A stretch of DNA of 11,847 nt from CBDTYW01 sp965364735 (GTDB lineage: Bacteria; Actinomycetota; Nitriliruptoria; Nitriliruptorales; Nitriliruptoraceae), in the NCBI GenBank assembly GCA_965364735.1, contig CBDTYW010000100.1:1-11847 (forward strand), in the 5' to 3' direction. Made by a program: the position numbers and the translations under genes. The notes below the pieces were generated by a model. The model made no database searches. It was not told the DNA's origin and worked only from the letters and a program-made list of their open reading frames with translations. Below are positions 1 through 6,662 of the stretch, piece by piece. Each line of letters begins with the position of its first letter. Position 1 is the first letter of the stretch.

Positions 1-1237
1 CGAACACACTCCACGCCCGGCAGAATCCGTCGTCGCTGTCGAGGCCTGGCACGCCGTCGGGGACCACGGCGACCGAGTCCGGCACAGCGATGTCGTCGAC
101 TTCGGCACGGACGACGACCCCGTCGACTATGAGAGGGCCGTCGCCCGGGTCGAGCCGCGCGACGAACGTCTGCCCGCCGGCCGCCGCCTGCGCCTCGAGC
201 CGTTCGAACGCGGCCGCGTCGTCGACGGCGTCACGGACGTCGTCGGTGATGACGGGCGGAGCGTCGGTCGCGACGTGCACGAGCATCTCCGAGCCGAGCA
301 GCTCGACGAGCGTCACCTCGGCCGCGGGCCAGACCTCGTGCTCGCCCGCCCCGCGGGTGAAGTGCTCCGGACGGATCCCGACGGCGAGCGGACGGTCGAG
401 GGCATCGAGCAGGCTCGGATGCGCATCCACGACCGACTGCGGCAGCGTGACCTTCGACGAGCCCATCGTCAGCACGAGCACGGCGCCCTCACGAGTCACC
501 GATCCACCCGCGATGTTCATCGACGGTGAGCCGATGAAGCTCGCGACGAACAGGTTGTCGGGCTCGTCGTAGAGCGTCTGCGGCGGGGCGCACTGCATCA
601 GGAACCCACGCTTCAGGACTGCGACCCGGTCCCCCATCGTCATCGCCTCGACCTGGTCGTGGGTGACGTAGATCGTGGTGACGCCGAGGCGCTTCTGCAG
701 CGCCGCGATCTCGGCGCGCATCTGCACGCGAAGCTTGGCGTCGAGGTTCGACAGCGGCTCGTCCATCAAGAAGCACTGCGGCGAACGGACGATCGCGCGG
801 CCCATCGCGACGCGCTGACGCTGCCCGCCGGAGAGCGCCTTGGGCTTGCGGTCGAGGTGCTCGGTGAGGTCGAGGATCTCCGCGGCCTCGCCGACCCGCT
901 GGGCGATCTCGGCCTTGTCGACCTTCGCGAGCTTCAGCGCGAAGCCCATGTTCTCGGCGACCGTCATGTGCGGGTACAGCGCGTAGGACTGGAACACCAT
1001 CGCGATGTCCCGCTCCTTCGGGCTCAGCTCGTTGACGACGCGGTCGCCGATCGAGAGCTTGCCGGCGGTGATCTCCTCGAGCCCGGCGACCATCCTCAGC
1101 GTCGTCGACTTCCCGCAGCCGGACGGGCCGACGAGGATCAGGAACTCGCCGTCCTCGACCTCGATGTTGATGCCCGACACCGCTTCGAACCCGTCGGGGT
1201 AGGTCTTGCCGAGGTCTTCCAGGACGACGCGTGCCAT
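1..1237 (-). CDS. Sugar ABC transporter ATP-binding protein (MalK/MsmK/UgpC type), 3' end off the left edge
   Basis: This is the cytoplasmic ATPase that should energise the CUT1-type importer encoded at 7865-11847. The frame is open from an ATG at 1235-1237 to the window edge, giving 412 codons without a stop. Visible motifs are Walker A GPSGCGKST (residues 37-45), Q-loop around Q83, signature LSGGQ (135-139), Walker B FLMDEP (156-161), D-loop SNLDA (163-167) and H-loop H193. The C-terminal TOBE-type region has GIRPEH (287-292) and VELLGSE (311-317), as in MalK relatives. A GGAGAG Shine-Dalgarno at 1242-1247 precedes the start. The gene lies 24 bases behind galK on the same strand, so the two are probably co-transcribed. 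It is longer than the usual 360-390 residues because of an acidic stretch after about residue 325; the last visible residues (AWSVF) resemble the usual family C-terminus, so the stop is probably just off the window. Pairing with this importer is inferred from context; such ATPases can serve several transporters. Confidence 0.95.
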   Translation of the reverse strand, partial: MARVVLEDLGKTYPDGFEAVSGINIEVEDGEFLILVGPSGCGKSTTLRMVAGLEEITAGKLSIGDRVVNELSPKERDIAMVFQSYALYPHMTVAENMGFALKLAKVDKAEIAQRVGEAAEILDLTEHLDRKPKALSGGQRQRVAMGRAIVRSPQCFLMDEPLSNLDAKLRVQMRAEIAALQKRLGVTTIYVTHDQVEAMTMGDRVAVLKRGFLMQCAPPQTLYDEPDNLFVASFIGSPSMNIAGGSVTREGAVLVLTMGSSKVTLPQSVVDAHPSLLDALDRPLAVGIRPEHFTRGAGEHEVWPAAEVTLVELLGSEMLVHVATDAPPVITDDVRDAVDDAAAFERLEAQAAAGGQTFVARLDPGDGPLIVDGVVVRAEVDDIAVPDSVAVVPDGVPGLDSDDGFCRAWSVF

Positions 1238-1261
1238 GTTGCTCTCCAGTTCACCGGGCGT

Positions 1262-2359
1262 TCAGCCCACCAGCTCACGTGCGCCGTCGGCGGCGCGTGC
1301 CACCAACGGGTTCGCCACGCCCAGGCCGACAGCGTCGTAGGTCGCGACCGTCCGCGCAACGACGTCGTCCACCTGCGCACGGCGAACCAGCGCGATGATG
1401 GCTCCGCCGAAGCCCCCTCCGGTCATCCGCGCGGCGACCGCGCCGGACTCCACCGCTGCGGCAACGAGCGCGTCGAGCGCCGGGACCGACACCTCGAAGT
1501 CGTCGCGCAGGCTCGCGTGGCCGGCGGCGAACAGCCTGCTGAGCGCGTCGAGATCCGGGCCGTCGGGCGCGGTCAGAGCAACCTCGACGTCGCGGACACG
1601 CTGGTTCTCCGTCACGACATGTCGCAGCCGTCGGGCGCTGACCTCGTTGAGCGCGGCAGCGGCGATGAGCCCGTCGAGCTCGTCCGGCGCGACGTCGGTG
1701 ACGCGCCGATCGCCGACCGCGACGAGCGCACGCTCGAGCTCGGCACGGCGCTCGCCGTAGGCGGACTCGCCGAGCTCTCGACGCACGCCCGTGTCGATCA
1801 CGACCAGCGCGAGCTCCGGCGGCAGCGCCACGGTGCGGTGCGCGAGCGTGCCGCAGTCAAGCAGCACCGCATGGTCCTGCTGGCCGAGGATCGACGCGGC
1901 CTGGTCCATGATCCCGCAGGGCACGCCGACGCCGCGCTGCTCGGCGCGCTGCATCGCGGCGGCGAGGTCGAGCGGGGCGATCGCGAAGCCGGCGACGGCC
2001 GCGAGCGCCGTGCCGAGCACGACCTCCAGCGCCGCCGACGACGACAGGCCCGCACCGTCGGGGAGATCCGAGGTGAGGTGACCGGAGAAGCCGATCGGAG
2101 CACGGCCGAGGGCGTCGAGCTCTGCGGCGACAGCACTGACGTAGCGTCCCCAGCCGTCTGTGGGCGGCGCGGATCCGTCTGCGGCGACGTCGACCGCGCC
2201 GGCGGCGGAGGCCGACGTGAGCCGGATGCGGCCGTCGTCGGAAGCGCTGCCGACGAGCGTGATCCCGCGGTCGAGGGCAGCCGGAAGCACGAGCCCACCG
2301 GTGTAGTCGGTGTGCTCTCCGATGAGGTTCACCCGACCCGGAGCGTGGAAGCGCCGCAC
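1262..2359 (-). CDS. galK: Galactokinase
   Basis: GalK phosphorylates alpha-D-galactose at C1 with ATP, the first committed Leloir step, in the cytoplasm. The 365-residue product shows the GHMP-kinase/galactokinase signatures in order: galactokinase motif GRVNLIGEHTDY (residues 8-19) with the catalytic Arg9, phosphate-binding loop GAGLSSSAALE (102-112), CGIMDQ (148-153) with the catalytic Asp152, and MTGGGFGG (312-319). E. coli GalK has 382 residues. I chose the GTG at 2357-2359, ten bases after GGAAG, because it places the signature where galactokinases have it; the frame stays open upstream but has no ATG, GTG or TTG nearby. A stronger GGGGAG lies further upstream at a poor distance. The gene is divergent from the DeoR-type regulator and is followed by the transporter ATPase. 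Identity is very secure; only the exact start is uncertain. Confidence 0.95.
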   Translation of the reverse strand: MRRFHAPGRVNLIGEHTDYTGGLVLPAALDRGITLVGSASDDGRIRLTSASAAGAVDVAADGSAPPTDGWGRYVSAVAAELDALGRAPIGFSGHLTSDLPDGAGLSSSAALEVVLGTALAAVAGFAIAPLDLAAAMQRAEQRGVGVPCGIMDQAASILGQQDHAVLLDCGTLAHRTVALPPELALVVIDTGVRRELGESAYGERRAELERALVAVGDRRVTDVAPDELDGLIAAAALNEVSARRLRHVVTENQRVRDVEVALTAPDGPDLDALSRLFAAGHASLRDDFEVSVPALDALVAAAVESGAVAARMTGGGFGGAIIALVRRAQVDDVVARTVATYDAVGLGVANPLVARAADGARELVG

Positions 2360-2464
2360 GGGACTTTCGCTTCCGATGATTCTCTCCCCTGAATCGAAGG
2401 CTGGATGAACAGTACTGAAAGTCGTAGGCTCACGCAGCACGACATCCACGAGCGGAGCCCGACC
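2360..2464. promoter_or_regulatory. Divergent galK / deoR control region
   Basis: This 105-base gap between the chosen starts of galK (left) and the regulator (right) must hold both promoters. It has a perfect 7-base inverted pair, GACTTTC at 2362-2368 and GAAAGTC at 2417-2423, whose start points are 55 bases apart, about five helical turns. A second, shorter inverted pair is GATTC (2378-2382) and GAATC (2391-2395). Actinobacterial-type -10 candidates (TAnnnT) are TAGGCT at 2425-2430 rightward and TACTGT at 2414-2409 leftward, but neither has a good -35. The repeat pair could be a repressor-looping site for the adjacent DeoR protein. A 7-base pair in 105 bases can arise by chance (roughly 0.3 expected), so the operator call is tentative. 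Confidence 0.5.
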
Positions 2465-3283
2465 GTGTCCTCCCCGCACGTCCCGGCACGGCTCCGGCGC
2501 GACCGGATGCTCAACGTCATCCGGCAGCACGACTTCACCCCGGTGTCGGAGCTGTCCGAACGTTTCGACATCTCCGAGGTCACCGTCCGCACGGATCTCA
2601 ACGTCCTGTCGGAACGCGGCCAGATCCGTCGTGTCCGAGGTGGCGCGGTCCCCCGCAGCGCCCCCGGCCCTGAGCGCCCGTTCGAGGAGTCGGCGACCAG
2701 CCACGCCGAGGAGAAGCAGGCGATCGCCGCCGCCGCAGCCGCGATGGTGTCCTCCGGCGAGACCGTCATCCTCGACGTCGGCACCACCACCACGGCGGTG
2801 GCGCGGGCCCTCGCTGCCCGCGACGACCTCCGAGACGTCACCGCGTTCACGAACTCGCTGACGATCGCGCTTGCGCTCGAGTCCGCCCACCCGCGCGTCA
2901 CGGTCGTGGTCACCGGCGGCACGCTGCGGCCGCTGCAGCACTCGCTCGTCGACCCGCTCGGCAGCCTGGTGCTCGAGCAGATCCGGGCGTCGCGCGTCTT
3001 CCTCGGCTGCAACGGCGTCGACGTCGACGCCGGCGTCACCAACATCAACCTGCCCGAGACCGAGATCAAGCGGAGGATGCTCGCAGCGGCACGCGAACGG
3101 ATCGTCGTCGCCGACGGATCGAAGGTCGGCGAGGTCGCCCTCGCGCACCTCTGTCCGCTCGACCGCATCGACCTGCTCATCACCGGACCCTCAGCCGACG
3201 CCGACGCCGTCGCAGCCCTGCAGGCCGCCGACCTCGAGGTGCTCACCGCCGGGACCGACACCTCCACAGGAACCACCACATGA
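2465..3283 (+). CDS. DeoR-family transcriptional regulator of galactoside use
   Basis: This is a DNA-binding repressor of the DeoR/GlpR family. The winged helix-turn-helix occupies about residues 9-60, with the recognition region SELSERFDISEVTVRTDL (28-45) and the characteristic RRVRGGA (55-61). The DeoRC sensor domain follows, with LDVGTTTT (103-110), VTGGTLRP, FLGCNGVD and VADGSKVGE, which in this family bind phosphorylated sugars. The product has 272 residues, close to the usual 250-260. I prefer the GTG at 2465: GGAG at 2454-2457 sits seven bases upstream, and the protein then starts near the helix-turn-helix as relatives do. An in-frame ATG at 2405 would add 20 low-complexity residues and leave only 45 bases for divergent promoters. 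The stop overlaps the next start (ATGA), so it is translationally coupled to the alpha-galactosidase. A phosphorylated galactose or tagatose effector is inferred only. Confidence 0.93.
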   Translation: MSSPHVPARLRRDRMLNVIRQHDFTPVSELSERFDISEVTVRTDLNVLSERGQIRRVRGGAVPRSAPGPERPFEESATSHAEEKQAIAAAAAAMVSSGETVILDVGTTTTAVARALAARDDLRDVTAFTNSLTIALALESAHPRVTVVVTGGTLRPLQHSLVDPLGSLVLEQIRASRVFLGCNGVDVDAGVTNINLPETEIKRRMLAAARERIVVADGSKVGEVALAHLCPLDRIDLLITGPSADADAVAALQAADLEVLTAGTDTSTGTTT

Positions 3284-4662
3284 GCGCGGACTTCGCCGTC
3301 GTCGCAGAGCTCGCCGCGAACCCGGAGGAGGCGGTCGTCTACGAGCACGGGTGGCAGTCCTGGAGCCCCGCCGGGCGCTACCACGCGGAGCTTCCGCGAT
3401 CCCCGCGACCCGCGCGCCGACGCTGGCAGACGATGGCGTTCCGCCCGGAGATTCCTGGCCCGGACGTCGGCTTCCACGCCGAAGGGCTCCTTGCCGTGCA
3501 GCCAGAGCCCGACGCGCCGGTCCAGCTCTGGTCCGCTCAGGACCCGACCGTCGCCGTCCCGAGCATCCGGCTCCACCTCGAAGGTGACCGGCTCGTCATC
3601 TCGGCCAACGGGCCCGTCACGCACACGACGGCGACAACCGACCTGCCCACCGCCCTCGCAAGCTGGGCGACGGACACGGCGGCAGCAGCCGACGTCGCGG
3701 CTCCGGCGTCGATCCCGCCCGGCTGGTGCTCCTGGTACTGCTACTGGAACGAGGTCACCGAGGACGACGTCGTCGCCGAGCTGGCAGCGATGGACGAGCT
3801 GGACCTGCCCATCACGACCGCGCAGATCGACGACGGCTGGCAGGCCGGGATCGGCGACTGGCTGACGACCTCGCCGCGCTTCGATCGGATGGACTCCCTC
3901 GCCGACCGCATCGCGCAGACCGGACGCCGGGCGGGCATCTGGACGGCACCGTTCCTGGTCGGCGCTGACAGCGAGCTCGCAGCGCAGCATCCCGAATGGC
4001 TCGTCCGCGGTGCGGTCGCTGCGCCCCACCACTGGGACCAGTCGATCCGCGTCCTCGACGTCACCCATCCGGGTGCTGCCGAACACCTGCACCACGTCTA
4101 CACGACCCTGCGCAGCTGGGGCTACGCCTACCACAAGATCGACTTCCTCTACGCCGGAGCCATGGTGGGTGGGCGACACGCCGACGGCGACACGATCGCC
4201 GTCTACCGCGAAGGGCTGCGGATCATCCGCGACGCGATCGGCGACGACGCCGTGCTCCTCGGCTGCGGTGCGCCGATCCTGCCCAGCCTCGGCCTCGTCG
4301 ACGCCATGCGGGTCTCCCCCGACGTCGATCCGATGACGGAGCCGGACCGTGAGGACATCAGCCAGCCGGCGTTGCGCAGCGCGCTGCAGATCGGCCGGGC
4401 GCGCACGATGTTCCACGACTCCTGGTGGGTCAACGACCCGGACTGCGTGGTGGTGCGCCCCGAGGTCGCACGCCGCGAGGACTGGGCCGAACACTGCGAA
4501 CAGCTGGGCGGACTGGCCGTTTCGAGCGATCCGCTGCGCTCGCTCGACGCCCGCGGGCTGGAGCTCACACGGCGGCTGCTGCAGCCGTCGTCGACGCGGC
4601 CAGCCACGTGGGATCCGGACGCGAACCGTGGCCGGGAACAGGGAGCGATCGTCGCGGGCTGA
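3280..4662 (+). CDS. GH36 (clan GH-D) alpha-galactosidase, short form
   Basis: It should hydrolyse terminal alpha-linked galactose from oligosaccharides in the cytoplasm, since no signal peptide is present. The 460 residues contain the family's N-terminal hallmark GWQSWS (24-29). The (beta/alpha)8 barrel opens with GWCSWYCYW (148-156), followed by QIDDGWQ (182-188). The nucleophile is in KIDF (Asp288) and the acid/base in RVSPD (344-348, Asp348); both are intact. The start overlaps the regulator's stop by four bases, with an AGGA ribosome-binding site eight bases upstream. The gap to the beta-galactosidase is 30 bases. The protein is shorter than typical GH36 enzymes (about 550-750 residues): it stops soon after the barrel and seems to lack most of the C-terminal beta-sandwich, with no room for lost sequence before the next gene. 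Activity on raffinose, melibiose or another alpha-galactoside cannot be told from sequence. Confidence 0.92.
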   Translation: MSADFAVVAELAANPEEAVVYEHGWQSWSPAGRYHAELPRSPRPARRRWQTMAFRPEIPGPDVGFHAEGLLAVQPEPDAPVQLWSAQDPTVAVPSIRLHLEGDRLVISANGPVTHTTATTDLPTALASWATDTAAAADVAAPASIPPGWCSWYCYWNEVTEDDVVAELAAMDELDLPITTAQIDDGWQAGIGDWLTTSPRFDRMDSLADRIAQTGRRAGIWTAPFLVGADSELAAQHPEWLVRGAVAAPHHWDQSIRVLDVTHPGAAEHLHHVYTTLRSWGYAYHKIDFLYAGAMVGGRHADGDTIAVYREGLRIIRDAIGDDAVLLGCGAPILPSLGLVDAMRVSPDVDPMTEPDREDISQPALRSALQIGRARTMFHDSWWVNDPDCVVVRPEVARREDWAEHCEQLGGLAVSSDPLRSLDARGLELTRRLLQPSSTRPATWDPDANRGREQGAIVAG

Positions 4663-4692
4663 CGCCGACGACCGTCAGGAAGGGAGCTCGTG

Positions 4693-6567
4693 ATGCGCTT
4701 GGGAGTCTGCTGGTACCCGGAGCAGTGGCCGCGATCGACGTGGGAACGTGACGTCGCGCTGATGGCCGAGACCGGCCTCGACGTGGTCCGCATCGGCGAG
4801 TTCGCGTGGTCGCTGATGGAGCCGTCGCGCGGGTCCTTCGACTGGGGCTGGCTCGACGAGGCGATCGCGACGATCGCTGCCGCCGGGATGACGGTGGTGC
4901 TCGGCACGCCAACCGCCACACCCCCCGTGTGGCTCATGCGCGAGCGCCCGGACGTGATGTCGGTCGGCCCCGACGGTGCGCGCCGCGCCTACGGGAGCCG
5001 TCGACACACGTGCCCGACGTCGCCCGCCTACCGGGAGGAGGCTGCACGGATCGTCACCGCCATGGCCGAGCGCTACGGCCAGCACGCCGCGATCGAGGCA
5101 TGGCAGATCGACAACGAGCCCGGCAACCACGATTCGACCCGGTGCTGGTGCGACGCCTGCCAGACCGCCTTCACCGCATGGCTCGAGGCGCGGTTCGGCG
5201 GCGACGTCGATGCGCTGAACCGTGCATGGGGCAACGAGTTCTGGTCGCAGACGGCGACGACGTTCGACGACGTCCGACTGCCCGTGCCGACGATGACGCG
5301 CCACAACCCGGCGCTCGACCTCGCCCACCTGCGCTTCGCCTCCGAGCAGGTCGTCGCCGGCGTCGCCGAACAGCGTGCGATCCTCGGCGCCCTCGCCCCG
5401 CCGCACGAAACGTTCACCAACCTCTACGTCGGTGACGTCGATGTCAGCACGCAGGCGATCGGCCGGCTGCACGGGCTCGGCGCGATGGACAGCTACCCGC
5501 ACGGCGTCTCCGGCCCGCAGGAAGTCGCGTTCCTGCTCGACCTCACCCGCGGCACGGCGCTGCAGGCTGGTGACGGCGCCGCCGCCCGCGGAGGGCGCGG
5601 CTGGGTCACCGAGCAGCAGCCGGGCCCCGTCAACTGGACGCCGCAGAATCCTGCCGTCGCGCCCGGGCAGGTCCGCCTGTGGGGCTGGCAGGCGGCGATG
5701 CACGGCATCGAGACGTTGCTGTTCTTCCGCTGGCGCGCGGCGCTGCGTGGGCAGGAGCAGTACCACTCCGGGCTGCTGCGCCACGACGGCACCGCCGACC
5801 AGGGTCTCGTCGAGGCTGCGCGGCTGCGACGAGAGCTCGACGAGGCGCCGCCCGAGCTGCTCGAGCGCCCCGAGGCGACCGTCGCGCTCGTCTACGACCA
5901 CGCCGACGCCTGGGCGATGAACCTCGACCCGCACCGCCCGGGGCTGACCCACCGCAAGCTCGTCGTCGACGCACACGCCGGGGCGCGCCGCACCGGAGCG
6001 GTCGTGGACGTCGTTCCCGTCGACGCCGACCTCACCGGCTACGCGATCGTCCTCGCGCCGGGGCTGCATCTCATCAACGAGGCGCGGGTCGCGACGCTGC
6101 TCGCGGCAGCCGACGCCGGCGCCACGGTCGTCGTCGGGGCGCGCACCCTGGTGAAGGACACCGAGAACGGCTGGACCGACGCCCCGCACCCACACGGGCT
6201 GGCGGAGCGGCTCGGCGCGCACGTCACGGAGTGGGGCAGCACCGCGACCTGGCCGGTCGGCGGCGAGGAGCCCCTGCTCGCGCTCGACGGCGAGCTGCTC
6301 GACGCCGGCCCGTGGGCCGAGACGTTCGCGCCGAACGGATCCTGCGAGGTGCTCGCCACCTGGGCGGGGACGCACCGCGACGGACAGCCTGCGGTGGTAC
6401 GCGGCGACGGGATCGTCGGGATGGGCGCGTCGTCCGAGGACGCGTGGGCAGCGGTGGTCGGGATGCTGGCTGGCCGCGACGTCGTGCCTGCCGGCGAGGA
6501 GCGCCACGAGCGGGGCGCGTTGACGGTCACGCTGCGACAGGCAGATCTGGGCGTGACACGTACCTGA
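4693..6567 (+). CDS. GH42 beta-galactosidase
   Basis: It should hydrolyse terminal beta-D-galactose in the cytoplasm; there is no signal peptide. The 624-residue length and domain order match family GH42: a barrel to about residue 375, a trimerisation region and a short C-terminal domain. Visible motifs are CWYPEQW (6-12), RIGEFAW, TPTATPPVWL, WQIDNE (137-142) with acid/base Glu142, and TEQQPGPVNW with nucleophile Glu307. The structural zinc cluster is complete: Cys107, Cys151, Cys153 and Cys156, each one residue from the positions known in the Thermus A4 enzyme. I chose the ATG at 4693 because GGGAG at 4682-4686 lies six bases upstream; a GTG at 4690 is only three bases away. The gene ends the regulator/alpha-galactosidase/beta-galactosidase block. 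GH42 enzymes often prefer galactooligosaccharides or plant galactans over lactose, so lactose is not assured as substrate. Confidence 0.96.
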   Translation: MRLGVCWYPEQWPRSTWERDVALMAETGLDVVRIGEFAWSLMEPSRGSFDWGWLDEAIATIAAAGMTVVLGTPTATPPVWLMRERPDVMSVGPDGARRAYGSRRHTCPTSPAYREEAARIVTAMAERYGQHAAIEAWQIDNEPGNHDSTRCWCDACQTAFTAWLEARFGGDVDALNRAWGNEFWSQTATTFDDVRLPVPTMTRHNPALDLAHLRFASEQVVAGVAEQRAILGALAPPHETFTNLYVGDVDVSTQAIGRLHGLGAMDSYPHGVSGPQEVAFLLDLTRGTALQAGDGAAARGGRGWVTEQQPGPVNWTPQNPAVAPGQVRLWGWQAAMHGIETLLFFRWRAALRGQEQYHSGLLRHDGTADQGLVEAARLRRELDEAPPELLERPEATVALVYDHADAWAMNLDPHRPGLTHRKLVVDAHAGARRTGAVVDVVPVDADLTGYAIVLAPGLHLINEARVATLLAAADAGATVVVGARTLVKDTENGWTDAPHPHGLAERLGAHVTEWGSTATWPVGGEEPLLALDGELLDAGPWAETFAPNGSCEVLATWAGTHRDGQPAVVRGDGIVGMGASSEDAWAAVVGMLAGRDVVPAGEERHERGALTVTLRQADLGVTRT

Positions 6568-6632
6568 CCGGAACCTGTTTCGGCTCAGCCCTTGTCTTCG
6601 GAACCGAAACCGTCTAGTTTCATTCTCGAAAC
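6568..6632. promoter_or_regulatory. Array of GAAAC/GTTTC operator-like half-sites upstream of galT
   Basis: Four copies of GAAAC or its complement occur here: 6577-6581 (GTTTC), 6606-6610 (GAAAC), 6617-6621 (GTTTC) and 6628-6632 (GAAAC). The last three alternate in direction with exactly six bases between them, a repeat of 11 bases or one helical turn. The first is the right half of an imperfect 16-base palindrome CCGgAACc/tGTTtCGG at 6568-6583. A TTCGG-AA-CCGAA inverted repeat lies at 6597-6608, and CGGAACC is repeated directly at 6569 and 6599. With equal base use only about 0.1 copies of GAAAC/GTTTC would be expected in this length, and fewer in GC-rich DNA. The array overlaps the promoter-like pair, as a repressor site would. 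The binding protein is unknown: it could be the local DeoR protein or a LacI-type regulator encoded elsewhere. Confidence 0.7.
6592..6620 (+). promoter_or_regulatory. Candidate promoter of the galT-transporter operon
   Basis: TTGTCT at 6592-6597 and TAGTTT at 6615-6620 are 17 bases apart, fitting a housekeeping-sigma promoter with an actinobacterial TAnnnT -10 element. Transcription would start near 6627, inside the GTTTC/GAAAC palindrome, leaving a leader of about 35-50 bases before galT. The call rests on spacing and weak consensus matches; no termination signal is visible between the beta-galactosidase and this site, so read-through from upstream is also possible. Confidence 0.45.
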
Positions 6633-6662
6633 GTTGACGCAACCGAACGCAAGCGGGAGTTC

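Noticed and set aside
659..2392. Long open frame on the plus strand opposite the ATPase and galK genes
   Set aside because: It is antisense to two genes with intact catalytic motifs, its translation is low-complexity Arg/Asp/Glu/Val/Gly-rich with no recognisable domain, and long antisense frames are expected in GC-rich codon-biased DNA.
2405..2464. Upstream ATG start of the regulator adding 20 residues
   Set aside because: The GTG at 2465 has a better-spaced GGAG, matches the usual N-terminus of the family, and leaves room for divergent promoters.
2329..4494. Long minus-strand open frame opposite deoR and the alpha-galactosidase
   Set aside because: It overlaps genes with clear family motifs and translates into biased sequence without domains; no ribosome-binding site or independent support.
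6577..6610. GTTTCGG/CCGAAAC inverted repeat as a terminator after the beta-galactosidase
   Set aside because: The arms are only seven bases with a 20-base loop and no following T-tract; it fits the operator-like half-site array better.
4675..6642. Long minus-strand open frame opposite the beta-galactosidase
   Set aside because: The GH42 frame has all catalytic and zinc residues; the antisense product is Arg/Asp/Gly-rich and featureless.
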